Assembly: GCA_015179125.1 (NCBI GenBank)
Contig: WHVA01000280.1
Location: 82,601-146,600, forward strand
DNA from: Gautieria morchelliformis
Taxonomy: Eukaryota > Basidiomycota > Agaricomycetes > Gomphales > Gomphaceae
DNA: 64,000 bases
Direction: 5' to 3'
Shown: positions 1 to 10,100 of the stretch, in pieces
Layout: each line of letters begins with the position of its first letter
How positions within the stretch are numbered: position 1 is the first letter of the stretch
Translations under genes and position numbers: made by a program
Notes under the pieces: generated by a model
Databases searched by the model: none
Told to the model about the DNA's origin: nothing
The model's input: only the letters and a program-made list of their open reading frames with translations

Positions 1-1502
1 TCACTCGTGTCGCTCTCGTAGTAGCACGACAGGCAGTCCGCTACCTTGTTCTCTACACCGTCAACATGAACGGTGTTGAAATTGAACCGGGAGAGAAACT
101 CCCACCATCTGACCTGTCGGTCAGATAGGCTCTTTTGGGTCTCTAAGTACTCGAGTCCCTTGTGGTCTGTGACGAGGGTAAACCTTCGCCCCAGCAGTTT
201 GTCCTCCCATTTCATGAGAGCCTCGAGCACCGCGATAGTCTCGTGCTCGTGAGTCCGGTAGTGTTGCTGAGCAACGCTGAACTTCTTTGACAAGAAGCCG
301 GCTGGTCGACAAGTTTTCCAGTCAGGGCCTTGGCCATAGACCGCACCGACGCCGGCTTTTGATCCGTCGGTGATCACCCAGATCGGCTCTGGGCACCTTG
401 CATCTACTGGACGCAGGATCGGGGCCTTACAGGCCAACGCCTTAATGCTTTGCCAGCATTTGTCAAGCAGTGGCATCCATTCGAATGGACGGTTATTACG
501 CGCACAGCCCGATAGCGGGGTGGTATATGCGCTAACATCCGGTATGTAGTGTGCCAGATACTGTACGAGCCTGAGGAAACACTGGACGTCGTTGAACGTC
601 CGTGGCCTGTGCCACTCGCGGATGCATTGCATCTTGTCCTCATCGGCCTGTACCCCTCGGCCATCGATTATATGGCCGAGGCACTCCATTCGGATGGAGT
701 AGAGGTCCACCTTTTTCTTGCGCAGAAAGAGGTGGTTCTTCCTTAGTCTGTCAAAGACGATGTAGAGGTGTTCTTCATGCTCTTTTATTGAGAGCGAGAA
801 TATGAAGATGTCGTCCATGTATACATGGACGAAGCGACCTATGCAGTCGCGGAAAATGGCTGTAATCAGCCGTTGGAATGTTGATGGGGTGTTACAGTCC
901 CCCATCTGTATCACCTGGCTCCTGAAGGTGCCGAGGATCGTGGCAAAGGCTGTCTTTGCTACGTGATCCGGATGAATCCGGATCTGCTCGTATGCTTCTG
1001 ACATATCGAGTTTAGTTCGATATCGGCAGCGAGCCATGTCGCTGCGTATGATATCCTGATCCGGGAAGGGCGTGACGTCCTTCACCGTGTTTTCGTTCTG
1101 CTGGCGCAGATCGAAGACGGTTCTCAATGTACCGTTCTTCTTCGGCACACATAGCATGGGCACTGCCTGCTGTGCTACTGCCGGGATCCACCACTTTGCA
1201 GTGGTGTATCGTTCTATTTTTGCCGACAGTTCCTCTCGGAAGTGTTTGGGGCATTTCGGTAGTCGATACCGTGTGTGCTTGTTGGGATCGATGAGGTTGA
1301 TCTCATGGTTGATCTCCCGCAGTGGCGGGAGTTCTAATGGAATTCCACTGACTAGGTCAGTGATTCTCTCCATCCATTCCTCGCCTCCGCGAGGAAGGTC
1401 ATCATCCGTGAGGATGATGGTAGTGGTTGGCTTAGAAGCCAGTAGGCGCTGTTGGCGTCTATTAGGTCCCGCGGCACACAGGCCCGCTTTCTTCTTTCCC
1501 AT
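1..1502 (-). CDS. Ty3/gypsy pol (RT-RNase H), 5' part, runs off left edge
   Basis: Reverse transcriptase and RNase H of a Ty3/gypsy retrotransposon. Read on the minus strand from an ATG at 1500-1502, the frame stays open to the window edge (about 500 codons). Visible in order are the RT entry region (WWIPAVAQQAVPMLCVPKKN), the motif A region (RTKLDMSEAYEQI), the catalytic YMDD box at about 810-821 followed by IFIFS, a connection segment (HIIDGRGVQ), and the RNase H-like start (VITDGSKAGVGAVYG, then TDHKGLEYLE). Integrase would lie beyond position 1. The frame is the same as the upstream gag, separated by in-frame TGA-AGC-TAG at 1584-1592. The pol protein is therefore made either by initiation at 1502 or by readthrough. 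No internal stop was found in a codon-by-codon read of most of the segment. Confidence 0.93.
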   Translation of the reverse strand, partial: MGKKKAGLCAAGPNRRQQRLLASKPTTTIILTDDDLPRGGEEWMERITDLVSGIPLELPPLREINHEINLIDPNKHTRYRLPKCPKHFREELSAKIERYTTAKWWIPAVAQQAVPMLCVPKKNGTLRTVFDLRQQNENTVKDVTPFPDQDIIRSDMARCRYRTKLDMSEAYEQIRIHPDHVAKTAFATILGTFRSQVIQMGDCNTPSTFQRLITAIFRDCIGRFVHVYMDDIFIFSLSIKEHEEHLYIVFDRLRKNHLFLRKKKVDLYSIRMECLGHIIDGRGVQADEDKMQCIREWHRPRTFNDVQCFLRLVQYLAHYIPDVSAYTTPLSGCARNNRPFEWMPLLDKCWQSIKALACKAPILRPVDARCPEPIWVITDGSKAGVGAVYGQGPDWKTCRPAGFLSKKFSVAQQHYRTHEHETIAVLEALMKWEDKLLGRRFTLVTDHKGLEYLETQKSLSDRQVRWWEFLSRFNFNTVHVDGVENKVADCLSCYYESDTS

Positions 1503-1589
1503 TGCTTTCACCGTTAGGTGAGAGCGTCTCACCCTACGACTGTAGGGTGAGTTCGAGGACGAGTCGTCCCGCGACTCGTCCTCCTAGCT

Positions 1590-4500
1590 TCAATGAGCCA
1601 GGTTCGGCGTCAGCGCTTGGGTGATCCTGCTCACCCGTGGCCCTTTGTGCTCGTTCTTCGATTCGTCGTCGTCGAATGAGACCTTGCCCGTGGGGATCAC
1701 TTCGTTTCCCTTGCGGATCGTCCCTGTGCTCGCGAAGTCCAGGGTTATGCCGAATCTCCTTAGGAACGGTGTCCCTAAGATTGTGTCGTAGTATTCGACG
1801 TTTGCTACGTCGAAGTATTCGTTGTATGTCCCACAACCAAACTTGATGGTCGTGTTCGTTCCATAGTTGATCGTGGAACGGCTGCCTATGCAGGCTAGCT
1901 GCAACACGATTGGTTGCTCCAGGGAGAATGTCTTCATTCCTGTAGCTCGCGTGAATTCCGGGGACAACAGTACCCCTTCGCTGCCGCTATCTAGCAGGCA
2001 GTGGGCTTTTACGCTGTTTATTTCCCAGTACCCCAATAGGGTACGGTTCTCACTACGCGGACGCGTTGGCCGCGTTCTGTGTTTGCTTCGGTGGTGATAC
2101 ACCGGTTCGGCCACCTTGTCTGGCGTGACCGATGTGCGTGCCGCCATGACTTTCGTGGCAGTTTCTTCTTCCAGCACGAATCTGATCGCGCTGGACGTGT
2201 AGGTGGTGTCCTCCACCTCTTCGTCCCATTCATAGTATTGGGATGGCTCAGGGTCCCACTCTTCAGCGGGCGTGTCTCCATTATCCGGAGTGTCGTTGGG
2301 TTGGGGATCACCGTCCCACTCTTCATCAATCTGTTGAAGAGAGGTTTGATCGGGATCCGTCTCCGGAACCTCGGCTTCACCGTCGTGCCTCACGGCCGCT
2401 GTCCCTATACCAGACCTAAGTCGGGGGCATTCTGCCTTCTTGTGGCCAGGTTGGCCGCATTCAAAGCATGTGGTGTTGCTTTGGCTGCCGCTGGGCCTGT
2501 CATTGGGCCGGCCCGACGTTTTCGTCGGTGGGGCAGGTCGCGGGGACGATCCTGACGCTTGAGGCTGTTTAGCTTCAGGCGGGTGTCCAGCTTGTGCTGG
2601 GCATGAGGGCGGTAGCCGTTGACCTGTTCCGCTTCTTGCGAACAGGCTGGGCCTGGTCAGGCCCGTTTGTGTCAACGGCTTGTTCCCTGTGAGCCGGGCG
2701 GCGCTTGCCGTTGCTGCTGCGCTTTCTGCGCGGCGCATCCCCATGTTGTATCGGGATGCCTCCTCGATCATTCGGGCCATCTCGAAGAGTTTCTCTATTG
2801 AGCTGCTCTCGGCATTATAGCCCTTTTTGAGGACTTCGTTGCACAGCATTTCGCGTAGCGCCAATACGAACCGTCTCCGGAACGTGTACTCGTCTGGCGG
2901 CTGTATCATACGTGCCACGTATTTCGTGAGCTCGTTCAGCATCTCCTGAACGGTTTTCATGCCTTGCATGACCGCGTCGAATTTATTCGATGCGTGATGG
3001 TATGTCAGTGTGTGCAGGAACCTCTTTTGAAGGCCTTGCATCACTGACTCCAGGGTCCAGTTGCGGACCTGGCGATCGAAGCGTTCAACGTTTCGAAGGA
3101 ACCACTCCTGGGCTTCTCCGGTGAGGCAAGTGCCCACATAGCCGACCTGCGTGTCAATGCTGGTTGGCCCTAGGAGGCAATTCATTTTTAGCCATCGTAG
3201 GATGGCTGCCACGAAGACTTCAAACTCTTCGAGGTCCGATCCCCCTGCATATGGCTCGGGGTGGGCCAATTTTACGCCGGCCTTTGCTAGCACAGACTTC
3301 TCCAGGTCTGTGTCCGCGGTGTCTGCCAACGCCACACGGATCATCCGTGTGATCCCGCTGTACGGCTCCATTGGTACGACGTCGGCCTGGTCGGGGATTC
3401 CCTGGCCTTCCGTTGGGGCCATGGATCGCTTGCGCGGTTGTGACGCCGCGCGGGGCAGGCTGTTATATGCCCTGACGGGCCCCGGGCCCGGGTCGGGCTT
3501 GGGATCGGGAGCATTTTGTGCTCTCGGTTCCGGGGGCGTTTTGTGCCTGGTGTCCCCGGTCAGTCCCGCGTTGCAGATCCGTAGACTGCTGTTGTAGGCT
3601 GCACGCGCTTGCCGTGCGTCTTGTACGGCTTGCGTGAGCTGCTCGTCGGGTAGCTGAGCGGTGTGGCTGTGGGCCACCGTTTCTTCAGCGTTCTTCGCTA
3701 GTAGCTCGAGTGCCCGTGTGTGGCGGCACGCGGCTGCGGCTTCTTTACGCTGCCAGTGTGCGACTTTGAGCTCTAAGCTCTCGGTCGTTGTTTCAGAGTC
3801 AGGCTCTGAGGCGACTTGATCCCTAACGATCTGTTGGATCGTTTTACGGCTGTCCATTGGGGCAGACGGTTGTTCCTGAGGCTCGTTCCCGAACCTTACG
3901 TCCTGTTCGACCGGGACGGCTGGCAGCGGCATTCGCTGCTTGTCTCGCTCCTTTCGGCGTGCGTCACGACTGCGTTCGTTATCTGCGGACTGTTGCGAGC
4001 TCGGACGCATTGCGTTGCGTTCCCCGCGTGGGCGGAGTGCTTTCTGGACGTCCTCCAGCGTGGCTGCGTCTTGCAGCCTGACCTCCTCTGCCTGGTGGAG
4101 TTCCTTGCCAATTGCCATTAGGGCGGCGGCGGCGTTGTCAAGCTGCGATGCCAGCTGATCCCGCTTGTGGCGCATCAGTGTACTTCGGTCCAGTGCAGCC
4201 TGCACCTGTTTGTTCAGGGCTTCTGCCGTCTCGTGGTCAATGGCGTGAGCCCTCGAGCTCTTGCGACTAGAGCTTGAGTATTCCAAGTCCTGACCATCGT
4301 CTGGGCCTCGTCTCTTTTGCCGTCGTCCTCCTTCAGGGACGATCGTCGTCGCTCTACTTCGTGAGCGTCGGTTTGAGTCGTGGCTTTGTGCCCGTCTCGA
4401 CGTTGTTGCTCTACCGTCTGACGACGGCGAGGCTTCTCTGCTCTTTCCTTTGTCTTTGGGCAGAGAGAGATGGGGGGGCGGCGCCGGCTCGTTTCCCGGC

Positions 4501-4718
4501 ATCGTCTCTTCTTCGGCCACACTCGACGAGACGTGGTCGGGATTTTCCTCATCCTCTACTGAGGGGACGAGGGTGGTGAGATCTATGATCTCTCCATCTT
4601 CTATCGTCCTGGTCTCTTGGTCCAGGATAGCGTCAGCTGTCGTGTCGCTGGGCTGCGCCTGGGGCGTGGACCTCGAGCTCGTCGCTCGTGTCCGTCTTCG
4701 ACTGCGTGGGATCATCAT
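1590..4718 (-). CDS. Ty3/gypsy gag-protease polyprotein
   Basis: Capsid-like Gag with nucleocapsid and protease, 1,042 codons and intact. The first 300 or so residues are charged, Ser/Arg-rich and probably disordered. A retrotransposon Gag capsid domain follows at about residues 480-620 (GEAQEWFLRNVERF, MQGLQKRFLHTLTYHHASNK). One CCHC zinc knuckle lies near residue 750 (CFECGQPGHKKAEC). A retropepsin-like aspartic protease lies near residue 915 (LLDSGSEGVLL, with ILGTPFLRRFG downstream). The ORF ends with TGA, and RT follows in the same frame. The length and the order Gag-CCHC-protease are usual for fungal gypsy elements that put protease on the gag side. ATG 4718 is the first methionine after stops; an internal start cannot be excluded. 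Confidence 0.93.
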   Translation of the reverse strand: MMIPRSRRRTRATSSRSTPQAQPSDTTADAILDQETRTIEDGEIIDLTTLVPSVEDEENPDHVSSSVAEEETMPGNEPAPPPHLSLPKDKGKSREASPSSDGRATTSRRAQSHDSNRRSRSRATTIVPEGGRRQKRRGPDDGQDLEYSSSSRKSSRAHAIDHETAEALNKQVQAALDRSTLMRHKRDQLASQLDNAAAALMAIGKELHQAEEVRLQDAATLEDVQKALRPRGERNAMRPSSQQSADNERSRDARRKERDKQRMPLPAVPVEQDVRFGNEPQEQPSAPMDSRKTIQQIVRDQVASEPDSETTTESLELKVAHWQRKEAAAACRHTRALELLAKNAEETVAHSHTAQLPDEQLTQAVQDARQARAAYNSSLRICNAGLTGDTRHKTPPEPRAQNAPDPKPDPGPGPVRAYNSLPRAASQPRKRSMAPTEGQGIPDQADVVPMEPYSGITRMIRVALADTADTDLEKSVLAKAGVKLAHPEPYAGGSDLEEFEVFVAAILRWLKMNCLLGPTSIDTQVGYVGTCLTGEAQEWFLRNVERFDRQVRNWTLESVMQGLQKRFLHTLTYHHASNKFDAVMQGMKTVQEMLNELTKYVARMIQPPDEYTFRRRFVLALREMLCNEVLKKGYNAESSSIEKLFEMARMIEEASRYNMGMRRAESAAATASAARLTGNKPLTQTGLTRPSLFARSGTGQRLPPSCPAQAGHPPEAKQPQASGSSPRPAPPTKTSGRPNDRPSGSQSNTTCFECGQPGHKKAECPRLRSGIGTAAVRHDGEAEVPETDPDQTSLQQIDEEWDGDPQPNDTPDNGDTPAEEWDPEPSQYYEWDEEVEDTTYTSSAIRFVLEEETATKVMAARTSVTPDKVAEPVYHHRSKHRTRPTRPRSENRTLLGYWEINSVKAHCLLDSGSEGVLLSPEFTRATGMKTFSLEQPIVLQLACIGSRSTINYGTNTTIKFGCGTYNEYFDVANVEYYDTILGTPFLRRFGITLDFASTGTIRKGNEVIPTGKVSFDDDESKNEHKGPRVSRITQALTPNLAH

Positions 4719-4912
4719 GCTCGCAGCCGACAGTAGAAGGTCTACTGGAGGGTCTCAACGATTGTTAGTCGTCGACGTAGCGATCTTTTTCAAGATTGCT
4801 TCGAATCCACTATTGGTTGGTCGCATGGCGATCAACCGCAGGATAGTTCAAAAAGGTGTAAAGATATCTATCTTAAGCCTCAGGTCACAAGAGCACGACA
4901 GAACTTGACCAA

Positions 4913-5071
4913 TGTGTGGTATTCTGATGGTACGTAGTGACAGTGTAAGGGTAAGATGCGATGGGGACCGCTGGCCGGTTCCCACACATAAACTATACAG
5001 TGGGTCCCTAAGGGGCCCACTGGGATTATGTAATAACTAATGTACATGTAGATACACGGGTTATTTACACA
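4913..5071 (-). repeat. Putative gypsy LTR (about 159 bp)
   Basis: On the minus strand a segment begins TGTGTAAATAACC and ends CCACACA, giving TGTGT/ACACA termini, and lies about 195 bp upstream of the gag start. It is preceded on that strand by a purine-rich tract ending TTGAGGGGGCA, which resembles a polypurine tract. A polypurine tract outside a 5' LTR would be odd and may mean two elements in tandem sharing this LTR. The matching LTR is off the window, so the boundaries cannot be confirmed. Confidence 0.3.
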
Positions 5072-5607
5072 TGCCCCCTCAATCTCACCGTTAGCTACCG
5101 TAGATACACTTGTATAAAAGATCGAACGCTGTTCCAATTAAAACCACCACTTCTGCTTGTCATATTCCCCCGGAGCTCGAGTTCTAAGCGCATCAAGTCC
5201 TTGCTGAAACATCCCGGGTCACACCAGACCCTAATTCCTTAGCTACACTTAGTAGCACACTCCGTAGTTACCTAGTATTCTTCAGAGTCATAGGGTGAAA
5301 CTGCAGCAGTGAGATATACGAAGTAGAAGTGGTCCTTGTAAAGAACATGCCACAGAGTGGAGATTAGGTGATAATAGAGGCGGCATTGTGAAGACCGAAG
5401 AATCCACCACGTTCGATGCGGGGCACACCATTATGTGGGGTACATAGCTGTCCTGTGTCAAGAGTGGGGTCCCATTCTTGTCTACCTACCCGACATCATT
5501 AGCTACTCATATAGTATAACTAGAACAATGACAAGAGAACAATGGCCGAAGAAGTTTGCACTTGTGAGTGCTTGTGTGAGCGTACGATCTCTCCTTATCC
5601 ACAACTA
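5072..5607. other. Intergenic, no gene recognised
   Basis: About 540 bp between the putative LTR and the MITE. I see no convincing ORF, RNA gene or repeat. It may include the decayed end of a tandem gypsy copy. Confidence 0.4.
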
Positions 5608-5971
5608 GCACTGGAGGCATATAAAAAATTTCTGGTCTGAAAAACTGTTCAAAAGACTGTAAAGATATTCCAACTTTTTTCTGTGTTTTTGTTAGAATTT
5701 GTTGAGCAAGAAAATTGTAAAAAGTTTAAAGTTTTTTGCAGGGTTTTTAATGTCTTTTTATAAGTTTCTTTGTGTAAACACAAAGAAACCCATAAAAAAC
5801 CCTGAAAAAAACTTTGAATTTCTTTACAATTTTCTTGCTCAACAAATTCTAATAAAAACACAAAATTTTATTATAGTTTTTTTACATAAAAAACGCTAAA
5901 AATATTTGGAAAATCTTTACAGATTTTTCAACAGTTTTTTGGACAAGAAAACTTTTATATGCCTGCAGTGT
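5608..5971. mobile_element. Palindromic MITE / fold-back element (about 364 bp)
   Basis: A near-complete inverted repeat centred at about 5776. The arms read outward from GTTTCTTTGTGT/ACACAAAGAAAC at the centre and end in CACTGGAGGCATATAAAA on the left, with the complement of CACTGCAGGCATATAAAA on the right. Each arm is about 165-180 bp, AT-rich, with small indels between arms. There is no coding capacity; any ORFs here are low complexity. The termini begin CACTG and are flanked by TAG on the left and TA on the right, so a TA target is possible but not proven. It lies about 20 bp before the 3' splice site of a DUF6532 exon. Confidence 0.8.
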
Positions 5972-5993
5972 AAACAGCGTAGCTGTCTTACAG

Positions 5994-6696
5994 CGAGGTC
6001 AAGTGCCATGCTCGCCCAGTGACTATGGGCCACTACAAATTTGATGACAGGGATGACCATGTCTACCAGGGCCAGCTTGCCGCACTTGTCAGGGAATTGA
6101 CAATGAACCATGGGATCCTGTTTAAGGTACGTCACATGCTGTCCCTAATACCGCCTCAATCTCACTCTCATGCAGGATCATGAGGCCCGTACGGGCCTAT
6201 TTGATAACCTGTGGACTGCCCGTATCCTGCGAGCCCAGTGGTTTGTGGATGCGCATGCGGAGGGGATCTCATTCCATGCCTATTTCAATCCAATACTGCT
6301 CCCCACACTTGCTCTCCTTTTCACTGCTGTGAGCTAACTCACTGGTCCATCACTTGCGCTGACCAATGCTCCCCAGATCGAGAACTGTGTTGATGAGTGG
6401 AAGGATGGGAGGTTCCGTTCTATTGATTTTACAGAGAAGTTATACAGAGAGAAATATCAAAGTTACCTGACGAATTTGGAGACGTGGGGCGACCATGCGC
6501 AAGGCAGGCATATACTCGCCTGGCTGCAGAAGTGTCTGCATGATAAAGCCAGGTATGCATACCATGCAGTCTCAGGTCAAACATCTAACAGCACTCTGTT
6601 ATTGTTTGTAGGACACTCTCTGGGGTGGGAGACTTGCAGACAACTCTCCCTGGCGTCCGGAAGCTCCTGCATGACATTTTTGATGCCACCATGTGA
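5994..6696 (+). pseudogene. DUF6532-domain gene, 5'-truncated
   Basis: The C-terminal part of a gene with the fungal DUF6532 domain, of unknown function, a family expanded in Agaricomycetes. The exons that join in frame are 5994-6126, 6176-6328, 6377-6552 and 6612-6696 (TGA); all introns are GT-AG and 48-59 nt. The translation shows the family's features: DDHVYQGQLAALVRELTMNH, then FFNP-type HAYFNPILLPTLALLFTA, then ENCVDEWKDGRF and YREKYQSYLTNLETW. The first exon follows a TTACAG acceptor just right of the MITE. No upstream exon was recognised beyond the MITE, so the gene is truncated or broken there. Confidence 0.65.
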
Positions 6697-6836
6697 GAGG
6701 CCACAGCCGGAGGGGAGGAAGAGATGTTGGAATAATAGTTTATACAAGTTTACAAGTTTACTACCAAAAACCTTTTATTTCATTTTCAAGATAATCATAC
6801 TGTGACATGATCTCCTGCCCGTTCTTCAGTGACATG

Positions 6837-7059
6837 TGTTAGTAATCGGGACGATGACACCGCCGAGGCAGAGCCGGCACGCACTTAGCCGGAGGTTCGA
6901 GATCGCTCTCGACCCCGGGTTGCTGGTGCACCGGCATCGCATCGGCACAGCAGCTCGAAGAGATTGGTAATATAATGGACACCATATTTTGTATATAAAG
7001 GAACGATCTACTTGAGATCAAGATAGAACAACAGATCATTATATCTCCTTCGTCCCACA
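6837..7059 (+). repeat. 5' LTR of copia copy A
   Basis: Begins TGTTAGTAATCGGGACGATG and ends CCCACA, 223 bp. It includes a TATA-like TATATAAAGG near its 3' third. It differs from the 3' LTR at more than ten positions, including small indels, so the insertion is not recent. Confidence 0.93.
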
Positions 7060-7074
7060 GGTTATGGGCCCCGC
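7060..7074 (+). promoter_or_regulatory. Primer binding site, initiator tRNA-Met anticodon type
   Basis: GGTTATGGGCCCCG directly follows the LTR. It is complementary to the anticodon stem-loop of initiator tRNA-Met rather than to the 3' CCA end. Drosophila copia and some relatives are known to prime from such a half-tRNA. Confidence 0.75.
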
Positions 7075-7138
7075 GCATAACTAAACTACTACAAATCTAA
7101 CTACGCTCTATACTCCAATAACTCAATACTGATCAACG

Positions 7139-10100
7139 ATGTCGAGTAGCAACAACACGTACAAGATCGACCCCTTGAACGGGGATAATTACGCGGCGTG
7201 GCGCCGGCGGCTCGAGTGGATACTCGATGACTTAGATCTGTGGGACGTGGCTATCGGCAGGGAGACGGAACCGAGACCGGCAGATGCCGACAACGTCACT
7301 GCAACCGAGCAGCAGGAAATCGACGATTGGAGAAGGAAGGACAAGAAAGCTAGAAAAGAGATTTGCCTCAGAGTTGCCGATGAACAACTAGTTTACATCA
7401 ATCAGACGATGTCTGCGTTTGCTGTATGGACTAGTCTACAAGCAATATTCGAATCTAAGGGAGCAGTGGGGATTGTAAATCTCCGAAGAGATTTCTTCCG
7501 GACGCTTGCCGAGGACGGCGCGAACATGGAGGAGCACGTACGCAAGCTCCGCGGCATTCAACAGGAACTGAATGCGCGGGGGCATTACATCAGTGACACC
7601 GAGTTCTCGAACACGTTGCTGACGTCATTACCAGATTCTTGGTCGGCGTTTATTACGGCAGTAAACGCCAGTGGAGCCGGGACAACAGCTGATATATTAA
7701 TAGCTCGGGTCCTCGATGAGGATCGAGCACGGAAAGCTGGATCGGCACGGCAGACGGCGCTTAAGGCGCAACAACGTCACAGGCCCAAGAAAGATGACTC
7801 AGGAGCAACAAAGGGAAAGTGCCGAAATTGCGGCAAGAAGGGTCATTACGTGAAGGACTGTTGGGCGAAAGGTGGCGGCAAAGAAGGCCAAGCGCCAAAA
7901 TGGTTCAAATCAGGGAACAAAGAAACAGTCAAACAAGCAGAAGAAAAGGACTTCGCATTTGTATCTAAGGAGGTAGCATACAGTGCTATATCCGCATCCG
8001 ACTGGTTAGCCGATTCAGCGGCAACAACACATATAGCTCGAAGCCGAAACGATTTCGCTAGCTATGCCGAGGAACCATCTGAAATCGAAGGAATTTCACC
8101 TGATGCGGTACTACATACACAAGGCCGAGGCACTATATACATGGAATTCAAGATCGGCGCCAAGACGAACACGATCGAGCTACGTGACGTCAAGCATGCA
8201 CCGGATGCGCCGAACAACCTTATCAGCGTAGGGCGTTTAACTGATAAGGGCAACACGGCCACATTTTCAGGCACCGGCGTCGAATTCAAATCACGCGCCG
8301 GAGTTACCTTCGCACAGGGACAGAAGCGTGGGCGGCTGTTCTGTATGAAGGCACGGGTCACTCGATCAGTCGAGGCACGGGACTTTGCCGCAGCGGCAAA
8401 AGGACGGTCATGGGACAAATGGCACAGGATACTCGGGCACGTCAACATAAATTCTATAAAGATGTTGAAATCTAACGATCTAGTCACCGGACTTGAGATC
8501 GACGAGTCAAACGAGCCGAGCCAGTGCAAGGCATGCATACAAGGCAAGCGGCATGTGGAGCCGTTCCCCAAAAGAGCCGAGGACACTGTAGAACAGGTCG
8601 GTGACCTGACAGTATCCGATGTATGGGGACCTGCCCAGACCGAGGGACCATCGCGTGAGAAATACTTTTATTCTTTCACGGACATCAAATCGAGGTACAC
8701 CGTAATCTATTTTGGGAGCACCAAAGATGAAGCGCTCAAACACTTCGAGACGTACAAGGCATTCCTCGAGACCCAAACAGGTCAGAAACTGAAGAGGTTT
8801 CGCTCGGATAATGGAGGGGAATATGTCAATAAAAATTTCAAGGAATTTTGTGCAAAATATGGCATTATCATGGAGACCACAGCTCCATACTCCCCAGCCC
8901 AGAATGGAATTGCCGAACGACTCAACCGAACCTTACTCGAGCACGCACGGGCAATGATATTTGCCAAGAACCTACCAAAAATACTCTGGCCCGAGGCCGT
9001 GGCTTACGCGTGTTATATCAAAAATCGATCACCCACGCGAGCGCTTGGAGATGACGCAACGCCGTTCCAAGCACTATTCGGCAAGAAGCCGAACATAGCA
9101 CGTCTAGAGGAATTCGGGACAAATTGTTGGGTTATGGTGCCGGATCAACGTCGAGCCAAACTTGATCCAAAGGCAGAAGAACATATATTCGTCGGAGTAG
9201 CTGAACATGCAAAGGCCTGGAGGTACTACAATAAAGCCTCAAAGCACGTTCAAGTATCTAGGAACATTACATTTGACGAAAATGACAACCGACTCTACCC
9301 CATCCCAGATAACGACGATGACGACACGGCACCGCTTGAGGGGGAGCACTCACCGCGCGAGCATGTGCCGGACCCGATCACATCTACCCCACAGACGTCA
9401 TCACCCCAGACAACACCCGTTCCTGATCCACCTGAACAAGCGCCAGCTCCACAGATCCGACGGAGCGCGCGTATCACTCAAAGACCGGATTACCGGAAAC
9501 TGAATAATTCAGGACGCACCGAGCAGGTTTACATAACGAGAGAAATCGTCACTGAACCTGAGAATTACAGAGCGGCGGTATCACATGATGATGCGCCGAT
9601 CTGGGAGAAAGCGATGGAAATTGAGATGGACCAACACAAGACGTTAGGAACATGGGAGCTAACAGAACTACCACCCGGACGAGTAGCTATCGGTTGCCGA
9701 TGGGTATACGCTGTCAAAACACAACCGGACGGACAATTCGATAAGGCTAAAGCAAGGGTTGTGGCTCAAGGATTCACACAGAGGCCAGGATGGATTACTA
9801 CGAGATAACCTCACCCGTGGTCAAATTCGATTCACTACGTGTTCTATTAGCGATCGCAAACACACTCGATTGGGAAATCGAAATGATGGATGTCAAAGGC
9901 GCCTACCTCAATTCAACCATAGATGAGGAGATCTACATGCGCCAGCCCGACGGATTTGATGATGGATCTGGACGCGTTCTAAGAATATACAGAGCGCTCT
10001 ACGGACTCAAGCAATCGGGCGAGCTTGGCATCAGCGCTTACGCAAATTACTACTCGATCTCGGCTTCCATCAAAGTACAGCCGATGAATGCGTCTACATC

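Noticed and set aside
1637-4908. Many plus-strand frames antisense to gypsy gag
   Set aside because: Shadows of the strongly coding minus strand.
5649-5899. Two overlapping ORFs of about 70 codons on both strands
   Set aside because: They lie within the palindromic MITE and mirror each other; low complexity.
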